Assembly: GCA_011800155.1 (NCBI GenBank)
Contig: CM022369.1
Span: 434,001-498,000 of the forward strand
DNA length: 64,000 nucleotides
From: Flammulina velutipes
Taxonomy: Eukaryota; Basidiomycota; Agaricomycetes; Agaricales; Physalacriaceae
Direction of reading: 5' to 3'
Each line of letters begins with the position of its first letter. Position 1 is the stretch's first letter. Below are positions 11,158-23,535 of the stretch, piece after piece. The translations under genes were made by a program, and so were the position numbers. The notes under the pieces were generated by a model. It was not told the DNA's origin and made no database searches. It worked only from the letters and a program-made list of their open reading frames with translations.

Positions 11158-12458
11158 CTAACCCATCATATCCGAATCTCCCGCCTCCGAAGAAGGTGCG
11201 ATTGGAAACTGCATGGTTGTCCGCATTTTCGTGAGATTGCGCACCGGAGGAATACCATCGGTCGCCACAGATTGCGACCGCGAAGACAGAGCTGTTGCAC
11301 CCGCAGACTTTGACGCCGCCTTCCCCTTCACCTTGGCTGATAAAAGCGTAGGTAGCTTCGGGATAGCTAATGACGCTTCCGCCGCCGCCAGCTTGTTACC
11401 AGCAAACTGGCTGTTCTTGTCGCCCACCCACGAACGGGCAAGCCATCGGCCTCCAGCGATACCTCTGATTTCACGGCGAGCTACATGCCATTTACGGACA
11501 GGCTCCCTGTTGGAAAGTTCCAGTGGTCGGGCGGTGGCGTATCCTACGGGGAGTTTAGGTGCCTGTTGGACAGGAAATGGCTTGGTAGGCAGAGGATAGA
11601 TGGGTACGGCGACAGTAGAGAGGTCGATCTTCTCTTCTTCACCTTCAAAATTGGCTTCAGAAGGTGCCATGTCTGGGTCTGGGCTGTGCATGGTGGCAGG
11701 CGACGAAGCAGCTGTAGCCGTGAAGCCTAGAAAATAATTAGAGCATTCCGAAGGGACGAGGAGAGTGGACTTACCCTCGCTTAAAGCACCAGAATCATCG
11801 GCGAGTTGTGACAAGACTGTTTTGAGCCTAGATAAAAGAGTTTAGATTACCTGTCATGTGCTAACAAATATAAACGTACTTTGGGGTGCGTGTTTTTACT
11901 ACCCTAGGGGCAGTGACAGATGCAGCTGCCTTTGGCGGGTTTGCCTTCTTTTTCTTAGGCGGAGGAGGTGCGCTGATAGAGTCGGACACCGCCACAGTTA
12001 ATGATATGTGATTTGGGTCGAACGCCGTAGATTCCGGAGCTAAAACGGACGTGTCAACGCGTCACAATCGGGCGCTGAAGGAAGAGAGACGCACCTGGAA
12101 CGTCTGCAGTCTCGTTTTTCTTGGATTTCCGCTTGACCGGTGGCTTCCGTTTCGGAGCAGGCGCCTGAGGCTCAGTGGGTTTCACAGGGGCCGAAGCACT
12201 CGCGGGAGCGCCATCATCGTCATCATCGATGAGCTGGTCCTCCTGGTCGTCGTCGTCGTCCTCGCCGTCGTCGTCTGAGCGGGGGCGTTTGGCGGGTACA
12301 GCCGTTTTCGGTGATGAAGTCCCCTTGCTCCTGGATACGACGAGCTTGACACGTAACTTGCTGGGAGTCGACGTGGCAGCGCTGAGTGACGGCGGCGGAG
12401 TCGCCTCTTCCTTCAAAGTGGAAATCTGGGGAGCCTCCATGTCGACGTCGTCGCCCAT
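11158..12458 (-). CDS. Nuclear low-complexity protein, possible INO80 complex subunit Ies4-like
   Basis: Four exons on the minus strand: 12458-12095, 12039-11880, 11827-11775 and 11726-11158, giving 381 residues. The third intron (11727-11774, 48 nt) is stop-free and hidden in the ORF. The N-terminal third is basic and acidic low complexity (KLRVKLVVSRSK, a DDDGEDDDDD run, KKKKAN), as in chromatin proteins. The only ordered-looking part is around REPVRKWHVARREIRGIAGGR followed by W-LARSWVGD; its spacing of Pro, Trp, Ile, Gly and Trp recalls the Ies4 motif of the INO80 chromatin remodeller. That assignment rests on one short motif and is tentative. Otherwise it should be called an unknown nuclear protein. 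Confidence 0.5.
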
Positions 12459-12779
12459 TGCAAACCAATGGCTCGTTGTGATCGCTGTTCAGGTCGGGGT
12501 TACTCTCCCACGTGGCCCAATTCGGCGTGCTATGAACTGACGTAATGATCTGAACCCTGAAATCAATTGTGCGTCCAAGCTTGACCGTTGACTGTCATGG
12601 GTAGTATCAAGTGATTCACTAGCGAACGGCATTGTACTCATATAAAGCCAGAACAATCCAATACCGAAGAAACAGCAGCACTACTGGACTCTCGCTCTTC
12701 CTCGAATGTCAGCACCCGACGGACGCTTTCAGCCAGAAAGGCTCCGTCCATTGTAATATTCGCTCCTGTCGTCCTGGCG

Positions 12780-15094
12780 ATGATGCTCGTTGCATTCTTC
12801 TTCTTCTATACAAAACCCAATCCTTCTCGACTTGTACCTTCGCCTGCCAATCACGAAGTTGGACGGCTACCATGTTCGTACCATTTCACGCTTCAGCCGC
12901 ACTTGGGGCTCATGTGAACCTTGCGTAATTCTAGTTATGGGATATAATAGTAGGTCAGCTCATTCCTAAAAATCCACGCTCTCAGATTACTAGCCTGGAA
13001 CGCCTACTGGTGTAATATCGACGAAAAGCTCATCTTGGAAACGTCTAAACTTTTGGTGTCTCTCGGCCTCGCCGTAAGTCAACCACTATTATTCTTACGG
13101 TCAAATTATCAATACATGATTATAGGACATCGGATACAAGTACATGAACGTCGATGACTGCTACTCTGAGAAAAAGAGGAACGACACCGGGGATATCGTC
13201 GCTAGCATGTCGATATCACTACTGGTCGTTTCCACCTGAATGACTGTGTCGCAGATAAGGAGCGCTTTCCTTCCGGAATGCTGGCACTGACCGACCAAAT
13301 TCATAATATGGGATTGTAAGACTTGCATCATAATCCTCGGCTTTCGGCTTTTGACTTACACGTCTACTCCAGAAAGGCCGGGATTGTATGTGTATCGTTT
13401 CTACATCTTCTATGCCTACTAACACAGAATTTACTAGTATGGGGATTCAGGATGGTACACCTGCCAATACTATCCGGGCTCGTTTCAAAACGAAGAAAGG
13501 TTAGTAAACACTCCGTTCGCCTCTGTAGTAGCTAATCCGTATGTGGTAGGGATGCCAGACTATTTCGCGAAGAATGGGGCTTCGATCTTCTGAAGTAAGC
13601 TTGCCCAAAAAGAATTTTCGCAGAGCCTCATGATTTTCATCCTCAAGATTTGATAACTGCGCTGTTCCTTTTGACGACGTGATTCAAGAAGGCATGATTG
13701 GAAGTGCGTAATCTTCCTTCGCCCCCCTGCATCGTCTGACTTCCATAGAATTTGCCCGCATGTCAAATGCCATCAAAGAATTGGCTTACAAGACGGGAAA
13801 GCCTCCCATGTTGTTCTCGTTGTGCCAATGGGGCCGTGTAAGTGCTTAGAATGCAATACTTTTTTCTCTAACTTGGTAGGGTCTTTAGCTCGAGCCATGG
13901 TTGTGGGCACGGAATTTGGGACAAACATGGCGAGTAAGTCATTCCTTGGACAATGATGGCATCCTCGTCTTACTGAGGTCGATCGTCCAGACCACAGATG
14001 ATATAGGCGCCAACTGGCCATCGATTGCAAACATCATCAATCAGTACGTTTGGATATGTTACGCATACGTGGAACTGATTCAACAAACCAGAAATTCTTT
14101 CATTGCATGGGCATCTGACTTCTATGGCCACAATGATCTGGACATCGTAAGGTCTTTGGTAGCCTTTCCCTCGCTCTTTCTGATGCATTTCTTTCTTCTT
14201 AGCTTGAAATGTAAGTAAACTCGAAAAAGCACAAGCGTTCATTAGAATAAAAATTTACGACAGAGGGAATGGCGATCTCACCTACGAGGAATCCAAAACT
14301 CACTTTACGGTGTGGGCACTGATGAAGTCCCCGCTTTTGATTGTACGTTTCAATTTCACTCGCCATATCATGACCTGACTACGAAACGTTAGGGCACCGA
14401 TGTAAGTCCTTGCATCAGAGAACAACGAGCTTAAGCTACAATGTGTAGCTTGCGTCCGTGACAGAAGAAACCCTCAGCATTTTCAAGAATACTGAAATTA
14501 TTGCCATCAACCAAGACACGGTCATTGGCACTGGTCTTACGCCTTTCCGATGGGGCATTAACGTGAGTTTCTCCAGAGCTCTTGGGCATAAGTATTTTAA
14601 ATTCCGAAAGCCGAACTTTTCGTTCAACTCGACGCATCCGGCTCAATATTGGAGTGGGCGAAGTCAGAACGGGACCATCTTCATGTTGGTGAGTAAACTA
14701 AAAGCAAACTTCACCCTTGTCTTGGCTCACTCAGGCTGCGAAGATCAATACATTGGATGAACACGCCGATATGTTCTTCAGCTTCACTGAATCGCCGTGG
14801 ACACGGTCTGGTGCTAAGTATGCCGTCCGGGTAAGTGCCCACAGCATCCATCTAAGGCTCTAATAACGATTTCTATGAAATGTGTAGGATCTTTGGGCGC
14901 ATACAGATAACGGGACCCACATTCGTAATTTCACGGCTCACGCGGTCCCTCCTCATGGTGTTGTAGCCCTGCTATTGAAGGATATCGGGAATGATCCAGC
15001 TACGTCTGAGCCTAGATGCGCTGCGTACGAGCCATGGTCGGATAATTGGTGTATCGACCAAAATGGGACCCATGTTCCTTGGAACAAGTCCTAG
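12780..15094 (+). CDS. Alpha-galactosidase, glycoside hydrolase family 27
   Basis: Retaining enzyme that removes terminal alpha-galactose from oligosaccharides and hemicelluloses. The core is clear over some 14 introns: WNAYWCN, YMNVDDCY, GIYGDSGWYTC, the nucleophile Asp in LLKFDNC (near 13640-13660), CQWGR, the acid/base region RTTDDIGANW (near 13990), and SDFYGHND. A beta-sandwich C-domain follows, ending TAG at 15092-15094. One intron, 13205-13254, must begin with GC (A|GCATGT), since no GT donor keeps the frame. The true start is unresolved: the frame before the chosen ATG ATG (12780) is open and encodes a long hydrophobic stretch, suggesting a signal anchor and an upstream exon. The canonical join 12913/12986 gives LLAWNAYW where most relatives have a Gly before the Trp. 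Confidence 0.85.
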
Positions 15095-15325
15095 ATAAAT
15101 TACTTTGAAAGTGTACTTCGATTGTAATGCTGTAACAACTCTTGTGGCAGATGCCTTGAAATTGTATTAAATAATTTACGAAGGAAAAGTGGGACTACTG
15201 AGCGAGCTCATGACTACGCTACGCCACGTTGAACATAATTACTGCTATCATCCTTCCCTACATATCCATTAACCTTCGGGATAGATGCGTAGTACTGATT
15301 CCTCTAATCTATTCTCTATCTAAAT

Positions 15326-16434
15326 CTAGTTAGATACATTGTAATCCTCTACAGTTTCGTAGTACTCTCCAATGATCCTCTTTTGTGCATCGATACCCTT
15401 TTCAGTCTCGGAGTCACCAATAGCACGTACGACGATATACTTCCTTCCCGTCAGGATGGCCTCACCGACGTCACCGAACGAAGAAGAGTCCTTTGTCTCC
15501 GCGTACGTCTGGTGAGAACCAGTAACCAGACATCCCGCCTCTTGCGCAATGATCACGCCCGCGCTAACGTCCCAAGGCCAGCAGCCAATTTCCCTGCCTC
15601 TTGGTCAGTGGGAACGAAGACAGATATAAGGGAGACATACCAGTACAAGTCCAGTCCGCCTTGGGCCACAGTAGCAAAGTTCATCGCTGAACTTCCAAGA
15701 GAGCGCAATGCATGGACCATCTTTCCGCCTTCAACTGATTCGTCCCCAGCAAGCTTGTGAAAGCTCTTGGAACGCGAAGTGAGAGGCGCAAGCGAACGGT
15801 CGTTGCCCCATTCCACGGCAATTTGAGCGTGGTTGAGCGTGGTGAGAGGTTTGGGAGACTTGGCGAAGGGGAGCTGGCGACGGACGCCTGCACGGGTGAG
15901 ATGGGATCCTAGACCTTTGGCACCAGTGTAGAGGTAGTCGATGAATGGGTTGTAGATGACGCCGAGAACTGAGTGACGCTTGTAAATGAGCCCAAGGGAG
16001 ATGCAGACCCAAGGGAAGCCGTGCACGAAGTTGGTCGTTCCATCTGGGTTGGTGTTAATTTGGTTACTGTAGCATGGCGGAATGTATTTTCACCAATGGG
16101 ATCGACACAGAATGTTGGCTCGTCAGTCCAGTCAGGGCGCGACCCAGCAGCGTACGACTCTTCTCCGATGCTATGTCGAGAGTTAGTAGTATAGTTTTGC
16201 AATTGAGGTAACGTACAATTTAAAGGTCGGATACGCCTCAGCAATGCGTTTCTTGACCAGTTCCTCTACTTTGACGTCGAATTCTGTGACCAGGTCGACT
16301 GAATTCTTCTTCTCGTCGACGTTGGAGCCGGTGCTCTGGATAGCCTCGGAGCCAGCGAGGATTACTTTCCCAGCCTCGTATGCTAGGGAGACTGTGAAGT
16401 CGAGGATCGATTGTAGGTCAAGTTCGTCGGACAT
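15326..16434 (-). CDS. Inositol monophosphatase
   Basis: Mg-dependent phosphatase that converts inositol-1-phosphate to inositol, closing de novo inositol synthesis and recycling. Four exons on the minus strand: 16434-16217, 16170-16094, 16043-15641 and 15593-15326, giving 321 residues, the normal size for eukaryotic IMPase. Metal-binding and catalytic motifs are intact: DLVTEFD near residue 50, IGEES (Glu ligand), DPIDGTTNFVHGFP (split by the second intron), and the C-terminal motif CWPWDVSAGVIIAQEAG. The start is taken at MSDELDLQ; an open extension upstream lacks family similarity. Its 5' side faces the downstream end of the next minus-strand genes only indirectly: the cyclophilin stop lies 225 bp upstream of it. 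Confidence 0.95.
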
Positions 16435-16659
16435 GGTGAGGTGGAGAGAATTTGCAATCGCGCCATTTGTGTTCGATCTGACAACCCGGAAGTTAACGAA
16501 TGCGTGTACTTCGTGTGCACGTTCGTTTCCAAACCCAACTCTCGACGGAATAAAAAGTGTAGAAAAACAATCATGATGGACGGGAACCAAAAAGCGTTAG
16601 CGCTGAATTTAAATAGGCGCCTAGTTGTACGACATGGTCACGGGCCTCTAGATAGTCAT

Positions 16660-17444
16660 CTACTCTATCACTCCGGACTTGCTGATGACCACGCTGCCTC
16701 TCACTGAACCAGACGCGCTGCCAAGCTTTTCGAGAGCCTTAACGGTCTCCATACCAGACTCAACTTCTCCAAAAACGACGTGTCTTCCATCCAGCTAGAC
16801 CGAATAAGTTAAATGCAAAAGGACAGGGAGAGCGGACTTACCCATGGAGTGAGGACAGTGGTGATGAAGAACTACACAGTGGTCAATCAATGTTACTTTC
16901 GCGAGAGTATTCTAACGCACCTGAGACCCGTTCGTGTTAGGGCCAGCATTCGCCATAGACAGAAGACCAGGGCGGTCATGCTTCAAGTTGAAGTTCTCGT
17001 CCTTGAACTTGTCGCCGTAAATTGACTTGCCCCCGGTTCCATTGTGGCGGGTAAAGTCACCTCCCTGAAGCATGAACTGTATGTATCCTTGAGTACGTGG
17101 ATTTCGAATGCGGGGAGGGGAGACATACGCCAGGGATGATTCGGTGGAAGCTGGAGCCAGCGAAGCCGAAGCCATGTTCGCCAGTCGCAAGCTCACGGAA
17201 GTTTTTAGTCGTCCGGGGGACAACATCGTCGTAAAGCTTGAAAATTATCTGTCCGGAGGGTTTGGAGTCGACAGTCACGTCGAACTACAACAAATTATTC
17301 GACTGTCGCGACGGCACATATAAAAAACGTACGAAGACTCTAGAACTTGACGGAATGGTCAGCAGTAGCCATAGAGTGAACTATGAGAAATTACAGTGAT
17401 TTTCCATTTGCAGCGGTCGCGAATCGTCGAATTGCAGAGGCCAT
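16660..17444 (-). CDS. Cyclophilin-type peptidyl-prolyl cis-trans isomerase with a 7-nt exon
   Basis: Catalyses proline isomerisation during folding; probable cyclosporin-binding enzyme of the CypA class. Six exons on the minus strand: 17444-17395, 17339-17333, 17284-17129, 17076-16921, 16871-16842 and 16794-16660, totalling 534 nt and 177 residues. The 7-nt exon 2 is required to produce SLVFFDVTVD; without it the first exon cannot join the conserved core in frame. The core holds all usual active-site blocks: [51 protein letters not shown] and [10 protein letters not shown] with the cyclosporin-contact Trp. The N-terminal extension [16 protein letters not shown] is basic and Ala-rich and could be a weak mitochondrial presequence, so a dual or organellar location is possible but unproven. 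Confidence 0.92.
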
Positions 17445-17646
17445 GGTGGTTTTCAAGAGAGAGTGGAACCGTGCGTAACCTTACGTGAAGTGCATCATCA
17501 CGCCCACGTGGCAAACCATAACTTTGCGCCACAAGCGCTCGGTTTAGCACTTGTACCATGACAGGATCTCTTTCAATGAGGATTACAGACACAAAATAAC
17601 CTGAGTAAGAAGGTTATTTCCATCCCATTACGATATGAAAGTCCGT

Positions 17647-18909
17647 TTACAGTACACATACTTCTTCCCTCTCCTTCTTATACATATTATACACACTCTT
17701 CCAGACCTCTCTATCTTCCCCTCCCTTGGGCATTTCCTTCGACCAGTCTTCAAGTCTAGCGTTCCACGGCTTCGGGACTGGCCAGTCCGAAAAATGAATG
17801 TAATGCGACATGGCTAATTCACCCCGTGGGTCCCAATCCAAGTCGAAGGCCTTTTGGTCGGAAAAGTAGGTAGAGTGCTTCGGGTCTTTGCTGCGGAATT
17901 CGCCTGTAATCATGGCATACTCCCGATGCGGTAATGTATCAGCAATCTCAGAGAAAAGAACATTGATAACCTGCGTGCAATAATAAGCATAGGACGGCGA
18001 TCGATTGTAAAAAGCGACAACATACGTCCATGTCGAACTGGTATGCAGGTTTAGTGTCCAAATAGTCGGTAATGTTTTTCCAGAGAGTTTCCGCAGGTCG
18101 AACGACCATAATGTGTGAAGCGAGCTTGGGTGGATCCAGCCAGTACGCGCGAGGAAGGACCAGAGGTGAGCGATGGTTGTATTGGAACAAATGGCTGACG
18201 ATGATGATTATTAGCATGAAGAGCGATGAGAAATTAGAATGCGCACTCAAGATTCATCAGTACCAGGCCGTCTGTATCAAAGTATACAATGCGCTGGTAT
18301 TCTGTCATTCCAAAGACATAGAGTTTGGTGAGACTCCACTTCCATGTTGCTGCAGAACACGATGAAAATCTTGACAGAACCAGTATCTGGGACAACTCAC
18401 CATCCCCTTGTGGTTGCTCAATAGGGTCTATTCCATGTAGACGCACCCCATATTTCTCTACTGCCTGTCGTAATAGGCTCTTGAGTAGCGCAGATTGTTC
18501 TCCTCGAAGCCAGGTGCGCCAGGAGTCCCATTTATGAGGATGAATGAGGACCAAATCCGCGTCCACCCCTAAACGTTTTAGTCGACGGAAATTCAAGACC
18601 TGTCAGTCAAGTTGGGTTAATAAATTCATCAGGTGGAAGAGCAGAACGTACAGCATTGCATAGGTATTCCTCGTTCGTCGCGTACAGAACGTACGCAAAC
18701 TTAGAACGAGCAGCAATGGTTCCATTCGGGTTGCAAGTGACAGTTTCTTGCTGTACTGACGTCGTAGTAACAGATTGACGACTGTGGTGAACACCCAGGA
18801 GACCCAGTACGACCAGGACGAAGACAGATACAGACAAAATGAGTTTGCGTTTCAGTGCCGGGAGTGCCACTATTGGGTGCGGCAGCCACTGGCTGAGCCG
18901 GGAGAGCAT
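17647..18909 (-). CDS. Golgi-type glycosyltransferase, GT8/GNT1-like
   Basis: Type II membrane glycosyltransferase. Five exons on the minus strand: 18909-18652, 18599-18401, 18349-18247, 18194-18026 and 17970-17647, giving 350 residues. The second intron (18350-18400, 51 nt) is stop-free and in frame; removing it gives QGDATWKWSLTKLYVFGM, the conserved form. Residues 22-42 form a signal anchor (LSVSVFVLVVLGLLG), followed by a short stem. The catalytic domain starts FAYVLYATNEEYLCNAV and contains the metal-binding DxD motif in YFDTDGLVLM. Related proteins include glycogenin-like GT8 enzymes and the fungal N-acetylglucosaminyltransferase Gnt1; the donor sugar cannot be told from sequence. ATG chosen at 18907-18909 because the open frame further upstream has no ATG. 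Confidence 0.82.
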
Positions 18910-19193
18910 AAGTGGGAAGTGACGGATGGTAAGAGGACTACCACCCAACGCGTTAGTTGGGTATATATCGTGTGGTTGATCTAGACCCCTGTTACAGAAA
19001 AACGGTGATCCTTACCCATTCGATGCGATCTACGATCTGGCTGCGCGATCGGCGGCCATCAATCGGCAATCGAAAATCCAGGCTCCAGCCAGCGTACGCT
19101 TCGTCAGTTGTACCCAACTTAACAACGCACACCATACTGAGAACAACGACATGCCCACTATGGTTCTTGGACATCTCTTGAGCGTTTACTATC
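18910..19193. promoter_or_regulatory. Divergent promoter region
   Basis: 284 bp between the start codons of the GT8-type glycosyltransferase (minus) and the F-box protein (plus). It must hold both promoters. No named element stands out. Confidence 0.5.
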
Positions 19194-21203
19194 ATGTCCA
19201 AGCCACATTCACTGCCTAGATTGCTACGAGAATCGTTCTATCCCAGATCCCCTTGCTTGCTCCGTCGCGTACCCATCGAACTATTACTCGATCGTGTTTT
19301 TCTCCGGCTGGCTGTGACAGATATCATCAGACTACGAAGAGTAAGCTTTTCAACGCCACTAAACGCGCTTGCTACAATGCTCATGGTCCTTTTCCTCCGC
19401 AGGTTGACAAAGCTTTCTTCGTCTTGACGCATTCTGTCACCATCTGGAAACAGTTTTTCAGAGACCTCGAAGTTCCAACTCCTTTATTCTGCGAGAACGC
19501 CAACAGGTTTGCGTTCGACGACGCTGAGCACGAGTACGAACGTCTCGTGGCCAAATGCATCTCTTTAGATGACACTTGGAGGAGCATCCATCCTAGAGTC
19601 GGCGGCGTGAATACGACGTACATCGGGATGGAAATGCTTGAGATGAAGATCATGCCCGGGGGACGCTATCTCTTTGGTTCTGTCCGTAAACGGCCGCATG
19701 ATCCCACCGTTCCGAGCTATTATGGGGTCGTAGTGTTCAAGCTGGGCGGCTTGCACTCAACACCTACCCTCATCTTCAGCTTGGATATCGGTATCCGAGC
19801 CTACCAAATCCAAGCCCGCTTCATGATTAAGCAAAGAAGGGATAGCCTCGTCATATCGTTTGTGACTAGGCAACATCATCCTTCTCACAGAAATCCGTAA
19901 GTTATACGTCGCGCATCATACGTCCTTGCTGAACAATTTCCGTAGCTATGATCTATCGGAGCTCACATACGAAGAACCCCGGGGATCTCAGGTTGATTAT
20001 ACCTGGCACTGCGGCTATATTCCTATCGCTGAGCTAGTCGACGCCGACAACCGCAATACCTTGTTGAGGGCCTGGTATCATAATTGCACTCGACATCACA
20101 CCGAGAGAATATTGTGCTCTTCACTATTTATGCTGAACACTTTCCCATTTGCTGCTTTCGTCGAAGATCCAGATGTTTTGGTTGTGTGCCGCTTGGACAA
20201 TGTAACATTTACTACGACCAAGCTCTATCCGTGGATCCGCGAAGCTACGGGCGAAGAGGAAGTTGTATGCTATTCTTTTTATCGCGTTTCCCTCATCGCT
20301 AATCTCGTGTTACAGAGTAGAGTGCATGCTATTCGTGCGCTCCCCAGTCAGGGTGTGGTAATTGTCGTGCGCACATTCTATACTCATGCCCAAGGGAGTC
20401 CCACTGTCGTTCAAGTATACCATATGTTCAACACGGTCGGCAGACAAAAACCCTTAGAGGATTTTGTATTAAACAAGACGCCGAACGAAATCTTCTGCGA
20501 GATCATCATCACAGAGCCCCCATTGTTACGGGACATTTTCGAGGTTCCAGGATTGGACGAATGCCCTTCCTTTTATGCCCCACCTCCTATATCGATATAC
20601 GCCATCACACGTCAACCAAACGTATTCAAGCATTGGGTCATATGGCCTGCTGAGGACAATCGCGAGTTCGAGCAGGACACCGACATCGATAGGCGGAGAC
20701 CTCCCCTCTATAATATAAAACAACCCTACTTCGTCATCCAACCTCGATATGTATTCGAGACGCTGCCATTCGATGTTGGCATTCTTCCGGGCATACATCG
20801 ACCACTCATCTACCATTACGATTTGAGATCGCCCCATGTCTTGACGGACTTGTGTAGATACCAGCCTCGATGGACCACGAACAGAGTAACGGACAATGCA
20901 ATCGCCGTTATCCCTCGTCGAGAACCTCTCGTCAAGAGGAGCTGGCAATCTCTTTGGCAACCTACCTATTCTTTCGCTTCTCTCGAGTTGATCCCAGATC
21001 AAGTCTTCGCGAGACTACAAGAGCAGGAGTCTTCCTCATTATCCTGGGATGAGACGAGTGGGAGATTATGTGTGGCGTCGGCACCGGACCTGAGGATGAC
21101 GATAATCGATATAGGGACAAACATCGAACGGAACGCAAACATCCACGTCTGGAAGGAAGAAAGACCAGAGGAGAAGGACATGGATATCTCGTATGATGTA
21201 TAG
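19194..21203 (+). CDS. Large F-box protein
   Basis: Probable substrate adaptor of an SCF ubiquitin ligase. Exons 19194-19340, 19403-19896, 19946-20264 and 20316-21203. The third intron (20265-20315, 51 nt, GTATGC..TTACAG) is stop-free and hidden in the ORF; without it the protein has about 615 residues. The N-terminal F-box spans the first exon junction: PIELLLDRVFLRLAVTDIIR joined to LRRVDKAFFVLTHSVTIWK. The remaining about 550 residues have no recognised domain but resemble the long beta-rich C-terminal region found in many Agaricomycete F-box proteins. The 3' end converges on the MutY homologue with only 87 bp between stop codons. Confidence 0.75.
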
Positions 21204-21290
21204 GTCCAAAGCGACATGGTATGATCTATGTAGATAACTGTAAGATATATAAAGTAGGTACATGATTGGGGGCGGACACTTGAATACGAA

Positions 21291-23179
21291 TCACTTGTGC
21301 CAACATCTTTGCACAAGCTTCCAAATCTTCATGACACCCGTCCCAACACTGAATTAATGCATAAGCTTTTATTTCTACCAATCCAAAGATCACTTACTTT
21401 ACGGTTTCAACATCCGCAAGAGGTTTCCAAACCGCTTCCACGGTAGTGCTCTTCCTGCCCTTCTGAATCTTGACTTTCAATTTAGGTGGTTGATCACCAC
21501 CTATTAGTTTAACCCATTGAACCCGATATGTTTTCCTGATATGCGAGAATATATGAAGGACATCGCCAGCCGGCTTGACAAGTTTAATCGTCATGCCCAC
21601 AGAGTCGGACTGCGCACCGGATTTCTCGCTCGCGGGCAGTATTGAATCCTCGAAAAGGTCCAGCAGCTGTTCATGGGCGATGACTGCGCAGCGTTTGGCA
21701 GTGAGAGTCTCTGTTACATTCGCCCGTCCTGGAAATTCGAACAAACCGGCTAATAGACCTGAAATGTTGTTAGGATAGTACATCCTGGAGACTATGCAAT
21801 GGAACAAACCCTCTTCAGGTCTTCGCACAAGCAAAAAATACCGTTCATGTGAAGATGCCCATTCAATGACGCTGACTAGATCCGTCTCTTCGCGTGCTTT
21901 CTTGCGATCTACCTTCATTGGATACGCAGTCACACCGGTTTCGACCAAAGGTTCACATATAGTGCAGAGATCTTCGATGTCCGATTCTTGAGAAGAATTC
22001 TTGAGGATTCGTCAATAGTTGAAGATCCGAGAAGATGAAAGCTGACCTTATTCTCCTTCTGGTAAGCCGCACAATGTGCTTTTATAGGGCAGCCTGAGCA
22101 ATTTGGCGCTTTGACTTTGCAGACTGTGCTCCCCAGCTCTATGAGCGCCTGGTTGATGTCCCCAGGATATCTGTTCGCTACCATCAGACTAGAATTTTCA
22201 CTTTCGCTAAGAAGTGCTATACATTCTCATCAGTCAAGCGTAGCTGTAGAGAAGATCAAGAGGACGACCTTTCCCAGCGTTAGGTGGCACCTGAACAATC
22301 GCAGCAGCACCAGCCCATAAGATGTCCAGAGTATTTTTTGCCTTTGGAGAAGAGTGTAGAGCCAAAACTCGACTAAGAAGACGGTGCACATTTCCGTCTA
22401 GCTGTACGGCATGTAAGCTCCTTGAGAATTAAGAATAATCTGAAAGACTCACGACCGGCGCGCGTTCCCCGTAGGCAATGGAGCATATCGCACCAGCCGT
22501 GTATCTCCCAACGCCAGGGATATTTTTCTCCATGTCCTTTGCATTATCCGGCAAAAGTCCATCATAGTCCGCCACGCACTTCTGTGCACCTGCGAGAAGG
22601 CGACTGGCACGACTGTAGTAGCCGAGTCCCTTCCAAATCGCATTAACGTCATCTATTGGAGCTTCTGCCTGGATGAGAGATTAACGACACGATCTTTGTA
22701 AGAACACCGTCCTTACCAGATCCCGTATAGTAGGAAACCTAGGACATATCGCATTAATTTTAGATGGAGAAAACGTAGTAAAAGAAGTACTTGTCCATCC
22801 ATGCATTGAAGTACGGAATGACGGTAGCGACCTGCGTCTGTTGCAACATTATTTCTGATACCCAGACTTCGTATGCCCTTTGAGCGCGCGCCTCCTTCGC
22901 GAGGTTGGGATCATACGGCTTGCGCCATGGCATCCCACGCGTTGTATGCACGGCAGAGTACCATGAAAGGAGATCGTTGCAAATAGTCTCCGGTTCCGTT
23001 ATGTTATGTAGAGATTTGCCGTGCGGGATGGATTCCGAATATACAAGCTCTTCAGATGCAGGAGCCGTCTTTCCCTTGACCTTTTTCGAGACTTTACCCT
23101 TTTTCTTAGGTGGCTCGTCATAGGAGATATCGCTACCTTCAGCTTCTGATAACGACTCGGCTCGTCGTCGTTTTGCCAT
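21291..23179 (-). CDS. A/G-specific adenine DNA glycosylase (MutY homologue)
   Basis: Base-excision repair enzyme that removes adenine mispaired with 8-oxoguanine. Eight exons on the minus strand: 23179-22791, 22738-22717, 22668-22453, 22401-22269, 22177-22047, 21999-21810, 21758-21398 and 21348-21291; 1500 nt, 499 residues. The intron at 21759-21809 is 51 nt and stop-free. Visible features: basic nuclear-type N-terminus, WVSEIMLQQTQV (catalytic Glu), helix-hairpin-helix PGVGRYTAGA, catalytic Asp in VLDGNVHR, and a complete 4Fe-4S loop C273-X6-C280-X2-C283-X5-C289. The C-terminal Nudix-like 8-oxoG recognition domain runs from RYFLLVRRPEEGLLAGLFEF to VNVGTGVMKIWKLVQ. The donor of the fourth intron (near 22268) is the least certain boundary. 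Confidence 0.93.
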
Positions 23180-23535
23180 CGTGGTGAATGCTAAGTGCTT
23201 TCACTTCTTATTACGTAATAAGGTTTCACTTCCGGAATTGAACACTTTTGAAAGTTGCTCGAGTTGAGTGTCTTATAACTAGCCAGCCCGTTAAGTATTT
23301 TATTGATATAAGTATTATACATTTGCATTTGTGGTATAGCGCTAAGGATACTGGATTAAAGACCCGCCACCTCAGGGCCAAAGCAGAGCGGTACATGTCG
23401 GACAACCACATGAAATAAAAATAAGAACAAGTGGACCGCATAGCTATGGGATACATTCAGCCAACGGGACAGAAGTACAAGAGAAAGTTGAGTAATGTCA
23501 GAAACAGCAAAAATCAACAGCCCGTCCGATGAATG
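23180..23535. other. Intergenic region
   Basis: About 355 bp between the start of the MutY homologue and the stop of the CreB-like gene, both on the minus strand. It should hold the MutY promoter and the upstream gene's terminator. No gene is seen. Confidence 0.5.

Noticed and set aside
12054..12540. Plus-strand frames full of Ser and Val over the Ies4-like gene
   Set aside because: They are antisense readings of the acidic Asp runs of the minus-strand gene.
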